This document shows positions 54,244-63,559 of a DNA stretch of 64,000 nucleotides, piece after piece. The notes beneath the pieces are model-generated. The model saw nothing but the letters and a program-made list of their open reading frames with translations. It was not told the origin of the DNA and did not search any database. The DNA is from Desulfoluna spongiiphila. Its GTDB lineage: Bacteria > Desulfobacterota > Desulfobacteria > Desulfobacterales > Desulfolunaceae. The DNA is taken from contig NZ_FMUX01000004.1 in NCBI RefSeq assembly GCF_900101345.1, positions 109,239-173,238 on the forward strand, given 5' to 3'. The position numbers and the translations under genes were made by a program. The first letter of the stretch is position 1; each line of letters opens with the position of its first letter.

Positions 54244-55602
54244 ATGAATCGATCGCTTATGTTATTGCCCCTGCTTCTCCTTTGTGCATGGCTCGGCCCC
54301 TCGTCGGCCATGGCAGAGACCGGCCCCATCACCCTCAGGGAGTGCATTGAAAAAGCACTCCCCTATGCGGACGCCATCAAGCTGGCCGAAGAGTCCCTGT
54401 ATGCCGCAGAACAGGACCGGCTCCGCGCCCGCTCGGTCCTCATCCCCACCGTGGAACTCACCGGCCGTATAGACGGAAGCAACACCGAAATCCAAGGGGC
54501 CTACGCCCCGCCAAACCGCATCGAGGAGACACGCTACGGGGCCTTTGCGGGCCTGGGGCTCTCCTACAGTTTTTACCTCAACGGCCGTGAACTCATCGTC
54601 TACAAGGCCTCCGGGGAACTCGTTGAAAAAGCCGGCATGGACGTAACAGCCGCACGTCATGACTACATGCTGCAGGTGGCCGTCACCTTTGTGGGCTGTA
54701 TCCGCAGTGAAAAAGGCGTGGCCATTGCCGAGGCAAACCTGACCCGGCTCATCTCCAACCGGGATGCCGTCATCCGCCGCATTGAGGCCGGGCTTCTCAC
54801 CCGCACCGAACAGTTTCGATCAGACGCCGAAGTCGCCGGTGGGCGGGCAGAACTCAAAGAGGCCCTCAACCAGCGTACCGTGAGCAGGCGGGCACTCCAG
54901 CGCCTGGTTCCCCTGACCGATGGTTTCCAGCTTATGCCGCCGGAAACCATTCCAGCGCCCACGAACCTGAGCCTTGAAGAGTGCGTCTCCCTGGCAACGG
55001 AAAACCGACCTGAACTCAAGGCCCTTGTCATCGCATCCAGGGTGGCGGACAAGGAGGTGGCCGTGGCCAAAAGCACCTACTGGCCAAAGCTCACCATCGA
55101 AGGGTCGGCCGGCCGGACCGAGAGCCGGGTGGACGGCAGCTACGACAATCTGGAGGCAGACTTTGACCTGGACACAACCCGGTACATGGCGAGCCTCACC
55201 CTCTCCCTTCCCCTCATGGACGGCGGCCTGCGCAGGGCCGACATCCGCAAAAGCCTCTCGGACAAACGCTCCGTGGACCACAGGCTGAACGAAAGAACCA
55301 AGGAGATTCGCCTGGCCGTGGAGCGGGCCTGGTACGACCACAACACCGAATCACTCCGGGTGCAGGCCCTTGAAGAGAGCCTCACCTTTGCCCGGCAATT
55401 TCTGGACTCCGTCACCCGGCGGTTTGACGAAGGGCTGGCGGAAAGCCTGGATCTCATCGACGCCAACACACGGTTTGTCGAGGCAGAAAACCAGCTGGCA
55501 GACGCCCGCTTTGCCCTGCAACTGGCCGCCATCCGCCTCAGGTACACCTCGGGGGTGCCCATGCTCCCCGCCCCGGCGCCCCAAAGCGCCCCCAATGGCT
55601 GA
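54244..55602 (+). CDS. TolC-family outer membrane efflux protein
   Basis: 452 residues. Signal peptide (MNRSLMLLPLLLLCAWLGPSSAMA), then TLRECIEKALPYADAIKLAEESLYAAEQDRLRARS, the first helical repeat, with the second beginning at LSLEECVSLATENRPELKALVIAS. Long helices and strands alternate as in OEP barrels. It would form the outer membrane exit of the downstream MFP-RND pair. ATG 54244 is the signal peptide start; the frame extends upstream without a site. A palindromic repeat separates it from the MFP gene, so the three may not be one transcript. Confidence 0.92.
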   Translation: MNRSLMLLPLLLLCAWLGPSSAMAETGPITLRECIEKALPYADAIKLAEESLYAAEQDRLRARSVLIPTVELTGRIDGSNTEIQGAYAPPNRIEETRYGAFAGLGLSYSFYLNGRELIVYKASGELVEKAGMDVTAARHDYMLQVAVTFVGCIRSEKGVAIAEANLTRLISNRDAVIRRIEAGLLTRTEQFRSDAEVAGGRAELKEALNQRTVSRRALQRLVPLTDGFQLMPPETIPAPTNLSLEECVSLATENRPELKALVIASRVADKEVAVAKSTYWPKLTIEGSAGRTESRVDGSYDNLEADFDLDTTRYMASLTLSLPLMDGGLRRADIRKSLSDKRSVDHRLNERTKEIRLAVERAWYDHNTESLRVQALEESLTFARQFLDSVTRRFDEGLAESLDLIDANTRFVEAENQLADARFALQLAAIRLRYTSGVPMLPAPAPQSAPNG

Positions 55603-55627
55603 CCATCGCCATCCATGGGTTAAGTGC

Positions 55628-55756
55628 GCCTCCGGCGGCCCTGTCGGGGGCCAAACGTTTGAAAAGTTTGACAAACAGGTTTTAATAACAGACCCCGTTT
55701 AATCTGAATCACATTCGCAACATGCTTTCAAGGTGGCTCACCTTGCCGCCGGAGGC
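55628..55756. repeat. Interspersed palindromic element, copy G (complete)
   Basis: Ends GCCTCCGGCGGC (55628-55639) and GCCGCCGGAGGC (55745-55756). Inside are CAAACGTTTGAAAAGTTTG and AAGGTGGCTCACCTT. The long hairpin with GAATCACATTCGC is partly lost. Located between the TolC and MFP genes, it contributes spurious coding upstream of the MFP start. Confidence 0.8.
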
Positions 55757-55832
55757 ATCTTTAACCATACGAAGGCACGCTCTCGGCTTTCTTCATTTTT
55801 CATACAGACTATGGCAACGAAAGAGACTTGGT

Positions 55833-56975
55833 ATGACGTTCAGACCACCCCACCCATCCCTTGCAAAAAAAGTCATAACGGCCTGTGCGGCCTGGTGGCC
55901 GGTGTGCCTCCTCATGGTTGTTCTCCTTATCCTGTACGTCATGACCGTCATGAAGGCGGAAGCGGTGGCAAAGGCACGCCGCGACCAGCGAAAGGAGGGC
56001 TCGCCTCCCGTCAACGTGGTGACCTTAACCCTTGCCCCCACCACCATCAGGGACCGGGTCACCCTCCCCGGCGAGGTCCGTGCCAATCAGGAACTCCTTG
56101 TACCCTCGGAGGTGTCGGCTGTTCTCATAAACAAAACGCGGCAAGAGGGTGAGGCCGTCAAGGCCGGGGACACCCTGGCGCAGCTCGACACCTCCCGGTT
56201 TGCGGCCCGCCTCCAGGCCGCCACAGCTTCCTTTGAATCGGCACAGGCCACGGCCAGGCGCCTGACAAATCTGAACCGCACCAACCTTGCCACCCGGTCG
56301 GACCTGGACCAGGCCGAAGCAGCACTGGAAGAGGCGCGAAGCGTGCTGACCGTCACACGCCTGGACCTTGCCAAATGTCAGGTAAAGGCCCCATTTGCCG
56401 GGTATCTCGACGCCTACCTCATCGACAAAGGGGCCTTTGTAACGGCAGGGAGCCCCATCTGCCGCCTGGTGGACCTCAACCCCGTAAAAATCCGCGTGGG
56501 CATCCCCGAATCCGATGTTCGGCACATCCGCACCATGGCGTCTTTCTCCGTCTCCATTGATGCCTTAGGGGGCGACCCCATCCAAGGGGGCCGCGTCCTG
56601 CATCTGGCCCGATCGGCGGGGAACAAGGCGCGCCTCTACGACCTGGACCTTCTTTTTCCCAATGACCAGGGGCACCTGATCCCCGACATGTTCGCCCGGG
56701 TGGACCTGATCAAAGAGGTCCGGGAACAGGCCCTGGCGATCCCCCTTTACGCCCTCATCACCCGAAAGAACACCCAGGTCGTTTTTTTAGAAGAAAAGGG
56801 GCTGGCCACGGCCCGGGAGGTCACAACGGGAATTCAGGAAGGCTGGATGGTGGAGGTCACCCGGGGACTTGCGCCGGGGGACAAGGTTATTGTGGTGGGG
56901 CAGCGGTCGGTGAGCGAAGGTAGAAAGGTCAACGTGGTCCGCCGCGTGCAAAAGGCTGAGGAGCTTCAGCCATGA
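55833..56975 (+). CDS. RND efflux membrane-fusion protein (periplasmic adaptor)
   Basis: About 380 residues. An N-terminal membrane anchor (VITACAAWWPVCLLMVVLLI) precedes a lipoyl/alpha-hairpin/beta-barrel architecture: VTLPGEVRANQELLVPSEVSA, TRQEGEAVKAGDTLAQLDTS, the helical hairpin (SFESAQATARRLTNLNRTNL...), CQVKAPFAGYLDAYLIDKGAF, and MFARVDLIKEVREQALAIPL. It links the RND pump to TolC. I start at ATG 55833; earlier in-frame Met codons come from the repeat element and are not trusted. Its stop overlaps the RND start by four bases (ATGA). Confidence 0.92.
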   Translation: MTFRPPHPSLAKKVITACAAWWPVCLLMVVLLILYVMTVMKAEAVAKARRDQRKEGSPPVNVVTLTLAPTTIRDRVTLPGEVRANQELLVPSEVSAVLINKTRQEGEAVKAGDTLAQLDTSRFAARLQAATASFESAQATARRLTNLNRTNLATRSDLDQAEAALEEARSVLTVTRLDLAKCQVKAPFAGYLDAYLIDKGAFVTAGSPICRLVDLNPVKIRVGIPESDVRHIRTMASFSVSIDALGGDPIQGGRVLHLARSAGNKARLYDLDLLFPNDQGHLIPDMFARVDLIKEVREQALAIPLYALITRKNTQVVFLEEKGLATAREVTTGIQEGWMVEVTRGLAPGDKVIVVGQRSVSEGRKVNVVRRVQKAEELQP

Positions 56976-59900
56976 TCATCCCGGACACCGCCGTCAAAAA
57001 CCGCATCAGTGTCCTGGTGCTCTCCGTCATCATCGTGCTGGTGGGGATCTACGCCTACTCGGTGCTGCCACGGGAAGACGAACCGGACATCACCATCCCG
57101 TATGTCTTTGTTGCCACCGTCTACAAAGGCGTGGCCTCGGCCGACATCGAAACCTCGGTGACCATCCCCATTGAAAAAAAGCTCAAAGGCCTTGAGGGGG
57201 TCAAAAAGATCAGCTCCGTCAGCTCCGAAGGGTTGAGCGAGATCAACATCGAATTCATCCCGGGCACCGACATCGACGAGGTCCTCCGCAAGGTCAAGGA
57301 CAAGGTAGACGAAGCCGAGCGGGACCTGCCCTCGGACATGGAGGAAGACCCGTCCGTGTTTGAGGTGAATATCTCGGAGATGCCCATCGTGGTTTATTCC
57401 CTCAGCGGGCCCCAGGGCAGCACGGCGCTCAAACGCCTGGCCGACGACCTCCAGGAAGACATGGAGTCGGTGGCAGGGGTCCTGGAGGTCACGGTCACCG
57501 GTGGCCAGGAGCGGGAGATCCTCATTGAGGTGGACCCGGAAAAACTCGCCTGGTACCACATCCCCATCACCGATTTCTCCCTGGCCGTCACCAGCGAAAA
57601 CACAAACACCTCGGGGGGGGGCCGTCAACATGGGGGACGGCCGCTACCAGCTGAGGGTCCCCGGTGAATTTGACTCCCCGGATGAACTGATCGGCATCGT
57701 TGTCAAGGAGCACAACGGAAAACCCGTGTACCTGAAAGAGCTGGCCCGTGTTCTCGACACCTTCAAGGAGGAGGAGAGCAGGGCCCGCCTCAACGGCCAC
57801 GAAGCCATCAATATCTCCGTCAAAAAACGAAGCGGAGAAAATGTCCTTGCCATCTGCGCGGAGCTGGACCGCATCGTGGCCCGCCACCGCACCGGGTGGC
57901 CCGAGACCACCCTCATCACCAAACTGATGAACAAGGAGAAAAACATCCGGCTCATGGTGGCGGACCTTGAGAACAACATCCTCTCCGGGCTCATTCTCGT
58001 GGTGGGGGTCCTCTTTTTTGCCCTGGGTTTCCGCAACGCCATCATCGTGGGCCTGGCCATCCCCCTCTCCATGCTCATCAGCTTCACCGTCCTGTATGCC
58101 CTGGGCATCACCCTGAACATGGTGGTCCTCTTTTCCCTGACCCTGGCCCTTGGCATGCTGGTGGACAACGCCATCGTCATCGTGGAGAACATCTACCGTT
58201 TCATGGAGCAGGGGGCCTCGCGCACCCAGGCCGCCATGAAGGCTTCCTCGGAGGTGGCCTACCCGGTTATCGGATCCACCTTGACCACCCTGGCCGCCTT
58301 TTTCCCCATGCTCTACTGGCCCGGCATCATGGGCGAATTCATGCGCTACCTGCCCCTGACCCTCATCGTCACCCTCACGGCAAGCCTCTTCGTGGCCCTG
58401 GTCATCAACCCGGCCCTGGCCGCCTTCATCATGCGGGTTAAAGCGCCCTCCGGGCCCCATACGCCCAAAAGCGCCCCCCTCTCGTTGTCCGTCGAAACCC
58501 CGGTGGAGATCAAAGGCAGGCTCCTGGTCTCCTACGCAGCCACCCTCCATGTGGCCTTGAAACACCGGGCCAAGGTAATCACAGGGGCTTTTCTCTCCCT
58601 GTTTATCCTCCTTTTTCTCTGGCTCCTTGTGGTGGGCATTGAAAAGCCCATGGAATTTTTTCCTTCCGTGGACCCGCAAAACGTCTTTGTCAACATCGAC
58701 CCCCCGGAAGGGGCCACCCTGGATTACTGTGACGGCATCGTGAGGGAGGTGGAGATGCGCATCGCCTCGGCAACGGACGCACGGCCCACAGACGAGGCGT
58801 ACCGGAACGCCCTGGCCCTTCGGCAGCACACGGACCGAAAGGGTCACAGCTACATGGCCCCCAGTGATTTCAACAACGTTGAATACATCTACGCCAACAG
58901 CGTCCGTCGATTCGGCAGCAACCTGTTTGCCCAGAATTCCCCCAATCACCTGGGCATCCAGTTTGTGGACTACGAAAACCGCACCCGCCCGTCGGCGGAA
59001 GCCATCCACCGGTTCCGGGACCGCGTCAAGCACATTGCCGGTGCCCGGGTCACCGTAAAAAAAGAGGAGGGAGGCCCCCCCACCGGAGCCCCGGTGAATA
59101 TCGAAATCGCAGGGGATGACTTTGCCACCCTGGGGCACCTCGCAGCCGAGGTCCAGAAAGTCATCGCCACCATCCCCGGCATTGAGGACGTCCGTGACGA
59201 CTACAGCAACAACATCCCCACCATCCGCATCCGCATCGACCGAAAACGGGCGGCCCTCTTCGGCCTCTCCACCGGGGCCGTGGGGGCGGCCCTGAAAACG
59301 GCGTACAACGGCACCAAGGTCTCCACCTACCGGGAAGCCGGTGATGAATACGACATCACCGTGCGCATGCCCGAGCACTTCCGAAACGCCCCGGAGACCC
59401 TCCACACCCTGCTGATCCCCGCAGAAGACGGCACCCTTATCCCCTTGTCGGCCCTCTCCCGCATGCACTACACCGGAAGCTTAGGGGATATCACCCGCAT
59501 CAACCACAACCGGGTGGTGACGGTCAAAGCCAACGTCGATGTTGAAATCAAGCCGGGGACCGCCCTGCGAAGCGAAGCCGAGACCCTTCTCGACGCCTTT
59601 CCCCTGCCCGAGGGCTACACCCTCACCTTCACCGGGGAAAACGAAGAGGAGCAAAAGGCAAAAGCCTTTCTCTCCCGGGCCTTTCTGCTGGCCATCCTCC
59701 TGATCTTCCTGATCCTTGTCACCCTGTTCAACTCCGTGGCCCAGCCCGTCATCATCCTCACCTCGGTGATCCTCTCCTTCGGGGGCGTTTTTTTAGGGCT
59801 CGCCGTCATGGGCTACCCCTTCGGCATCATCATGAGCGGGGTGGGCGTCATCTCCCTGGCCGGCGTGGTGGTCAACAACGCCATCGTCCTCATCGATTAC

Positions 59901-60209
59901 ACCAACAAACTGCGGGAATCCGGCATGGAGACCAGCGACGCCATCGTCGCCGCAGGAGCCACGCGCCTCCGGCCCGTCATGCTCACCGCCGTCACAACCG
60001 TCCTCGGGCTCATCCCCATGGTCACCGGCGTCTCCATCAACTTTCGGGAGCGATCCATCTCCACCCTCAGCGAAACCTCCCAGTACTGGCAATCCATGTC
60101 CATCGTCGTCATCTTCGGACTGATCATCGCAACGGCCCTCACCCTCGTGGTGGTCCCCACCCTCTACAGCCTCCTGGCTACCCAGCGGAACGACGACCCC
60201 CTTGTTTAA
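56972..60209 (+). pseudogene. RND (AcrB/HAE1-type) efflux pump, frameshifted in a G9 run
   Basis: Two frames together make a full pump of about 1078 residues. Frame 1 (from 56972) carries the first membrane helix (VKNRISVLVLSVIIVLVGIY) and the N-terminal porter. Frame 2 carries the rest, including the helices around ALGMLVDNAIVIVENIYRF with the Asp of the proton relay and the C-terminal helix block (FLSRAFLLAILLIFLILVTL). They join at TCGGGGGGGGG (G9, 57613-57621): eight G would restore ...NTNTSGGAVNMGDGRYQ. It is either a broken gene, a phase-variable switch, or a sequencing error. The ATGA overlap with the MFP gene shows translational coupling. Confidence 0.85.
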
Positions 60210-60236
60210 TCAACAAAAATGCAATCTCAAAAAAAC

Positions 60237-60785
60237 GCCTCCGGCGGCCAGGGGATGATCCCCTGGACCCCAGGTTGCGAATGCGCTTTCCCCCTCGTTC
60301 CTCGGGAAAAATCACATTCGCCATTCATTCAGGGCATGTTTAGAAAATCTTGTCAGATAACTGTTTTTCATAACTATTTCGCTTGCCTCCGGCGGGTCGC
60401 TTTTTTTAAAAAAAGCTCCACAAAAAAACGTTTCTAATGTGAAAAAGTGGAAATTATTTCGGAGGAGCCTGGAAAGGCTTGCTTAAGACCTGTTTGTCAA
60501 ACTTTTTAAAAATTTGGCCCCCGGCAGGGCCGCCGGAGGCTTGTTTGAGCTGAATAGTTACTGTTTTTCCAACGTTTCAAAAGGGTGCCCCCCGGCAGGG
60601 CTGCCTACGGCGGCAAGGGTGGGGAACCCACATAGGCAAAACACCTTGAAAGCAGGTTACGATAACGTACTCTGCTGCTTCGAAGCTTATGGATCAATCC
60701 GCACAAACCATCCGCTTTTAAATCGGGCAAAGCCCGAGCCCAAGGCCAATATGCTTTCGAGGTGGCTCACCTCGCCGCCGGAGGC
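60237..60785. repeat. Interspersed palindromic element cluster, copy H (several merged units)
   Basis: Ends at GCCTCCGGCGGC (60237-60248) and GCCGCCGGAGGC (60529-60540); a second inverted end lies at 60774-60785. It contains a CCAGGGGATGATCCCCTGG palindrome, the GCGAATG...CATTCGC hairpin with loop CTCGTTCCTC, and TTTGTCAAACTTTTT. Lies between the convergent RND and sbcB genes. Confidence 0.75.
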
Positions 60786-60828
60786 ATGTTTTTCCCGCTA
60801 CCTTGAGTTATCTTCTGTGCGTTCCCAA

Positions 60829-60863
60829 ATAAAAAAGGGCCGTGGCAACACGCCACGCCCCTT
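60829..60863 (-). terminator. Terminator of sbcB
   Basis: AAAAAAGGGCCGTGGC pairs with GCCACGCCCCTT (one mismatch). On the minus strand the stem is followed by TTTTTT. Confidence 0.88.
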
Positions 60864-60892
60864 CCGTAAATCAAAACCCCGCTATCCGGAGA

Positions 60893-62311
60893 CTAAAAAT
60901 TGCTGGACAGATACCCTTCCAACTCGTCCAGCAGGTGAACCTGGCCGTCATCTAAGGGCACCTCAGCGCGCACCCGGGCGATCTCTTCCATGGCCGCTGC
61001 AGGCGTCAGGCGGGCATCGCCCCTGAAGTCCACCATGGGGGGTTCCTCTTCTTGGGGGTGCACCCGGGCCATATAGGATTCAAAGGCCTCGAACACTTCT
61101 TCGTCGGAGAATTCCGGGTAGTTGCGGAACAAAATACGCGTTGCAAGCTCCCGGACATGACCGGGGGCCATGGCCTGCATGGCCTCTGCCATGGCCTCGG
61201 GCCCGGCCCGGTGAAACTTGGCGCAGAGGGCCTCTTCGGCCTTGGAGAGAAACCCGTTCTGGTACAGGCAGGTGTCCGCATCCAGGTTCGGAACCTCGGG
61301 GTAGCGGAACTCCCGGTGGTGCCGGACAATCCGCGCAAACTCATCGGGGTGTTCCTTCAGCCAGCTGAGGTTCTCCTCCACCCTGGCCAGGCGCTCGGGG
61401 GAGAGCCTCCCCACAAAACGCTCCAGGGGGGGCAGGATCACGTTGGGCTCTCCCAGTCGCTTCCGGATCACCCAGACCCGGTCTTCCACCTCGCCCTCCC
61501 CGTTGATGAGTGACTCATCATCCAGCCGAAGCCAGAGGGTCTGGTTTTTGTAGGGGACGGACTCTCCGATGGCAAGGACCGGGGCCTGGTAAAAGGCATC
61601 GGCACCGAACCGGCTGCCCGTCATGATGCCCCAGGTGTGCTGGCCAGCCGATGACACATGCTTAGGGGGCAGCTTGCCCAGGCGAAGGCCGTCCTCTTTC
61701 TTGTTGAAACTCCCCGAGACATACTCCCACATTTTCCCTTCGGCAATGAATCGCTTGGCCAGGGCCAGGGTCGCCTCCACGTCCACCATGGCGTCATGGG
61801 CCTGCCCTTCGGCCAGGGCGTTGGCCTCGCTGAGTTTTTCAAGTTTCAAGGTGGTTTGCCCGTCTTCCCTCAAGGGCCAGGTTAACACCTCCGGCTTGTA
61901 GAGATGGTAGAGCACGGCCATGGGAAGCAGGTCCATGCGGGAGCACCCGTTGGCCCACTGGTGGGTGTAAGGGGGGAGCAGGTTGCGATGAAAAGCAAAC
62001 CGAAGGAACTCGTCGTCGAACCCCAGGGTGTTGTAACCCAGGGAAATCGTGCCCTCGCGGTTCATCAGGGCATGGATATGCCTCACCGCTTCATACTCGC
62101 AGATCCCCTCCATGGATTTTTCGATGCCGATGCGATGGGTGACGGAGGCCATGGGAGACGGCACCACGTCGGGCCGCAGGGACACCACGATGTTATAGCG
62201 TTCCAGCTCGTTGAGGTGCATATCCGTGCGAATGGCGGCAAACTGAAGAATCTGGTCAAAGGATTTATTCAGGCCGCTTGTTTCAAGATCGTAGAATAGA
62301 TAGCTCTTCAT
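60893..62311 (-). CDS. sbcB: Exodeoxyribonuclease I
   Basis: Digests single-stranded DNA 3' to 5' in repair and recombination. 472 residues, as in E. coli (475). DEDDh exonuclease motifs: FYDLETSGLNKSFDQILQFA (DE), GYNTLGFDDEFLRFAFHRNL (second D), and AHDAMVDVEATLALAKRFI (H and D). An SH3-like part (PKHVSSAGQHTWGIM) and a helical C-terminal domain follow. ATG 62311 is chosen for the conserved start MKSYLFYDLETSG with AAGGGG upstream; the longer frame is not needed. Monocistronic. Confidence 0.96.
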   Translation of the reverse strand: MKSYLFYDLETSGLNKSFDQILQFAAIRTDMHLNELERYNIVVSLRPDVVPSPMASVTHRIGIEKSMEGICEYEAVRHIHALMNREGTISLGYNTLGFDDEFLRFAFHRNLLPPYTHQWANGCSRMDLLPMAVLYHLYKPEVLTWPLREDGQTTLKLEKLSEANALAEGQAHDAMVDVEATLALAKRFIAEGKMWEYVSGSFNKKEDGLRLGKLPPKHVSSAGQHTWGIMTGSRFGADAFYQAPVLAIGESVPYKNQTLWLRLDDESLINGEGEVEDRVWVIRKRLGEPNVILPPLERFVGRLSPERLARVEENLSWLKEHPDEFARIVRHHREFRYPEVPNLDADTCLYQNGFLSKAEEALCAKFHRAGPEAMAEAMQAMAPGHVRELATRILFRNYPEFSDEEVFEAFESYMARVHPQEEEPPMVDFRGDARLTPAAAMEEIARVRAEVPLDDGQVHLLDELEGYLSSNF

Positions 62312-62349
62312 GGACGCCCCTTGGGATGAATGGTCATGCGGTAATGAAC

Positions 62350-62385
62350 AAAAGGGGACCAGGCCGGTTGTGCCTGCTCCCCTTT
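62350..62385 (-). terminator. Terminator of the REC-HD-GYP gene
   Basis: AAAGGGGACCAGGC pairs with GCCTGCTCCCCTTT with one bulge; the minus strand continues with TTTTG. It lies about 90 bp past the stop. Confidence 0.75.
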
Positions 62386-62473
62386 CTAATCGGCTGTGAT
62401 GGTTTTTCATACACCGGGCAGCCCCCGATGTAAACCGGTATCGACACCCCCCGGGGAAGAGTGTCCCTTGGGG

Positions 62474-63559
62474 TCACCCGGCCTCTTTCTTTATGCTCTC
62501 TTCGCCCTTGCCCGCCTCACGGACCGTGTTGACAATGTGCGTAAGCTCCGGCTCGAGCCCGAGGAACAGCTCTGCCAGCCAGGGGTCGAACTGCCGCCCG
62601 GCCCACTCGGAGATCTCGGCCAGGGAATCTGTGACGGACCAGGCCTTTTTGTACGGCCTTTCAAAGACAAGGGCGTCAAAGACGTCGCAGATACAGACGA
62701 TCCGTCCATAAAGCGGAATTTCCGGGCCCTTCAACCCTTTGGGGTAGCCGGTGCCGTCCCACCGTTCGTGGTGTGTCAGGGCTATCTCTTCGGCCATGCA
62801 AAGCAGCCGCGATGTGCTTCCGGAGAGAAGCTGGCCGCCGATTTCGGCGTGCTGTTTCATCACCACCCACTCCTCATCGGTGAGGGCCCCGGGTTTCAGG
62901 AGGATGGCATCTGAGATCCCGATCTTTCCGGCATCGTGCATGGTGCTTGCCAGGGCAACGAGCTCCACCTCGTCCCGGGGCAACCCTGCGGCCCGCCCCA
63001 GAAGACGGCAGTAATCGGAGATGCGCTGCACATGCTTGCCCGTGCACTCGTCGCTGTACTCGGAGGCAAGCCCAAGGCGGTTGATGATCTCAAGCTGGGT
63101 CTCCTCCAGCTCCCGGGTCCGCTCCCGCACCATGGCCTCCAAGGCGATGTTCTGCTGCCTCAAGGCCTCCTGGGCCGTGACCAGGGTGAGATGTGTCCGC
63201 ACGCGCGCCTTGACTTCGGCAATGTCAAAGGGCTTGGTGATGTAATCCACCGCACCGTAATCAAATCCCCGGGTTTTGTCTTCCGGCCTGTCCAGGGCGG
63301 TAATGAAAATAACGGGGATCCCCGCCGTCTCCGGGGCCCTTTTGAGGCGCCTGCACACCTCGAACCCGTCAACCTCGGGCATCATCACATCCAGCAGGAT
63401 CAGGTCCACCGGATGCTGCCGCACATATTCAAGGGCACGCACCCCGCTCATGGCAACCCCGAGCTTAAACGAATCCTTCAGGGCGTCGATGAGGATATCG
63501 AGGTTGGCCCTGGTGTCGTCCACCAGCAACACCCTGCACTGTTTCAAAGGCTCAGTCAT
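62474..63559 (-). CDS. Response regulator with HD-GYP phosphodiesterase domain
   Basis: About 361 residues. The receiver domain (residues about 10-125) has VLLVDDTRANLD, phospho-Asp in LILLDVMMPEVDG, Thr in FITALDRPED and Lys in YITKPFDIAEV. A coiled-coil linker follows (LEAMVRERTRELEETQLEI). The HD-GYP domain has HDAGKIGISDAILLKPG and HHERWDGTGYPKGLKG, so hydrolysis of c-di-GMP is expected. The start at 63559 (MTEPLKQ) has GGAAC upstream and overlaps the stop of the preceding gene by four bases (ATGA), so the two are co-translated; the partner is likely its sensor. Confidence 0.95.
   Translation of the reverse strand: MTEPLKQCRVLLVDDTRANLDILIDALKDSFKLGVAMSGVRALEYVRQHPVDLILLDVMMPEVDGFEVCRRLKRAPETAGIPVIFITALDRPEDKTRGFDYGAVDYITKPFDIAEVKARVRTHLTLVTAQEALRQQNIALEAMVRERTRELEETQLEIINRLGLASEYSDECTGKHVQRISDYCRLLGRAAGLPRDEVELVALASTMHDAGKIGISDAILLKPGALTDEEWVVMKQHAEIGGQLLSGSTSRLLCMAEEIALTHHERWDGTGYPKGLKGPEIPLYGRIVCICDVFDALVFERPYKKAWSVTDSLAEISEWAGRQFDPWLAELFLGLEPELTHIVNTVREAGKGEESIKKEAG

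Noticed and set aside
55722-55832. N-terminal extension of the membrane-fusion protein (MLSRWLTLPPEA...)
   Set aside because: It is encoded by the palindromic repeat element, and the same peptide-like frame appears at 60751 next to no gene. The anchor and the first conserved residues start after 55833.
57588-59468. 626-residue minus-strand frame opposite the RND gene
   Set aside because: It is a shadow of a gene with clear RND motifs; the product is Gly/Asp/His-rich without a family pattern.
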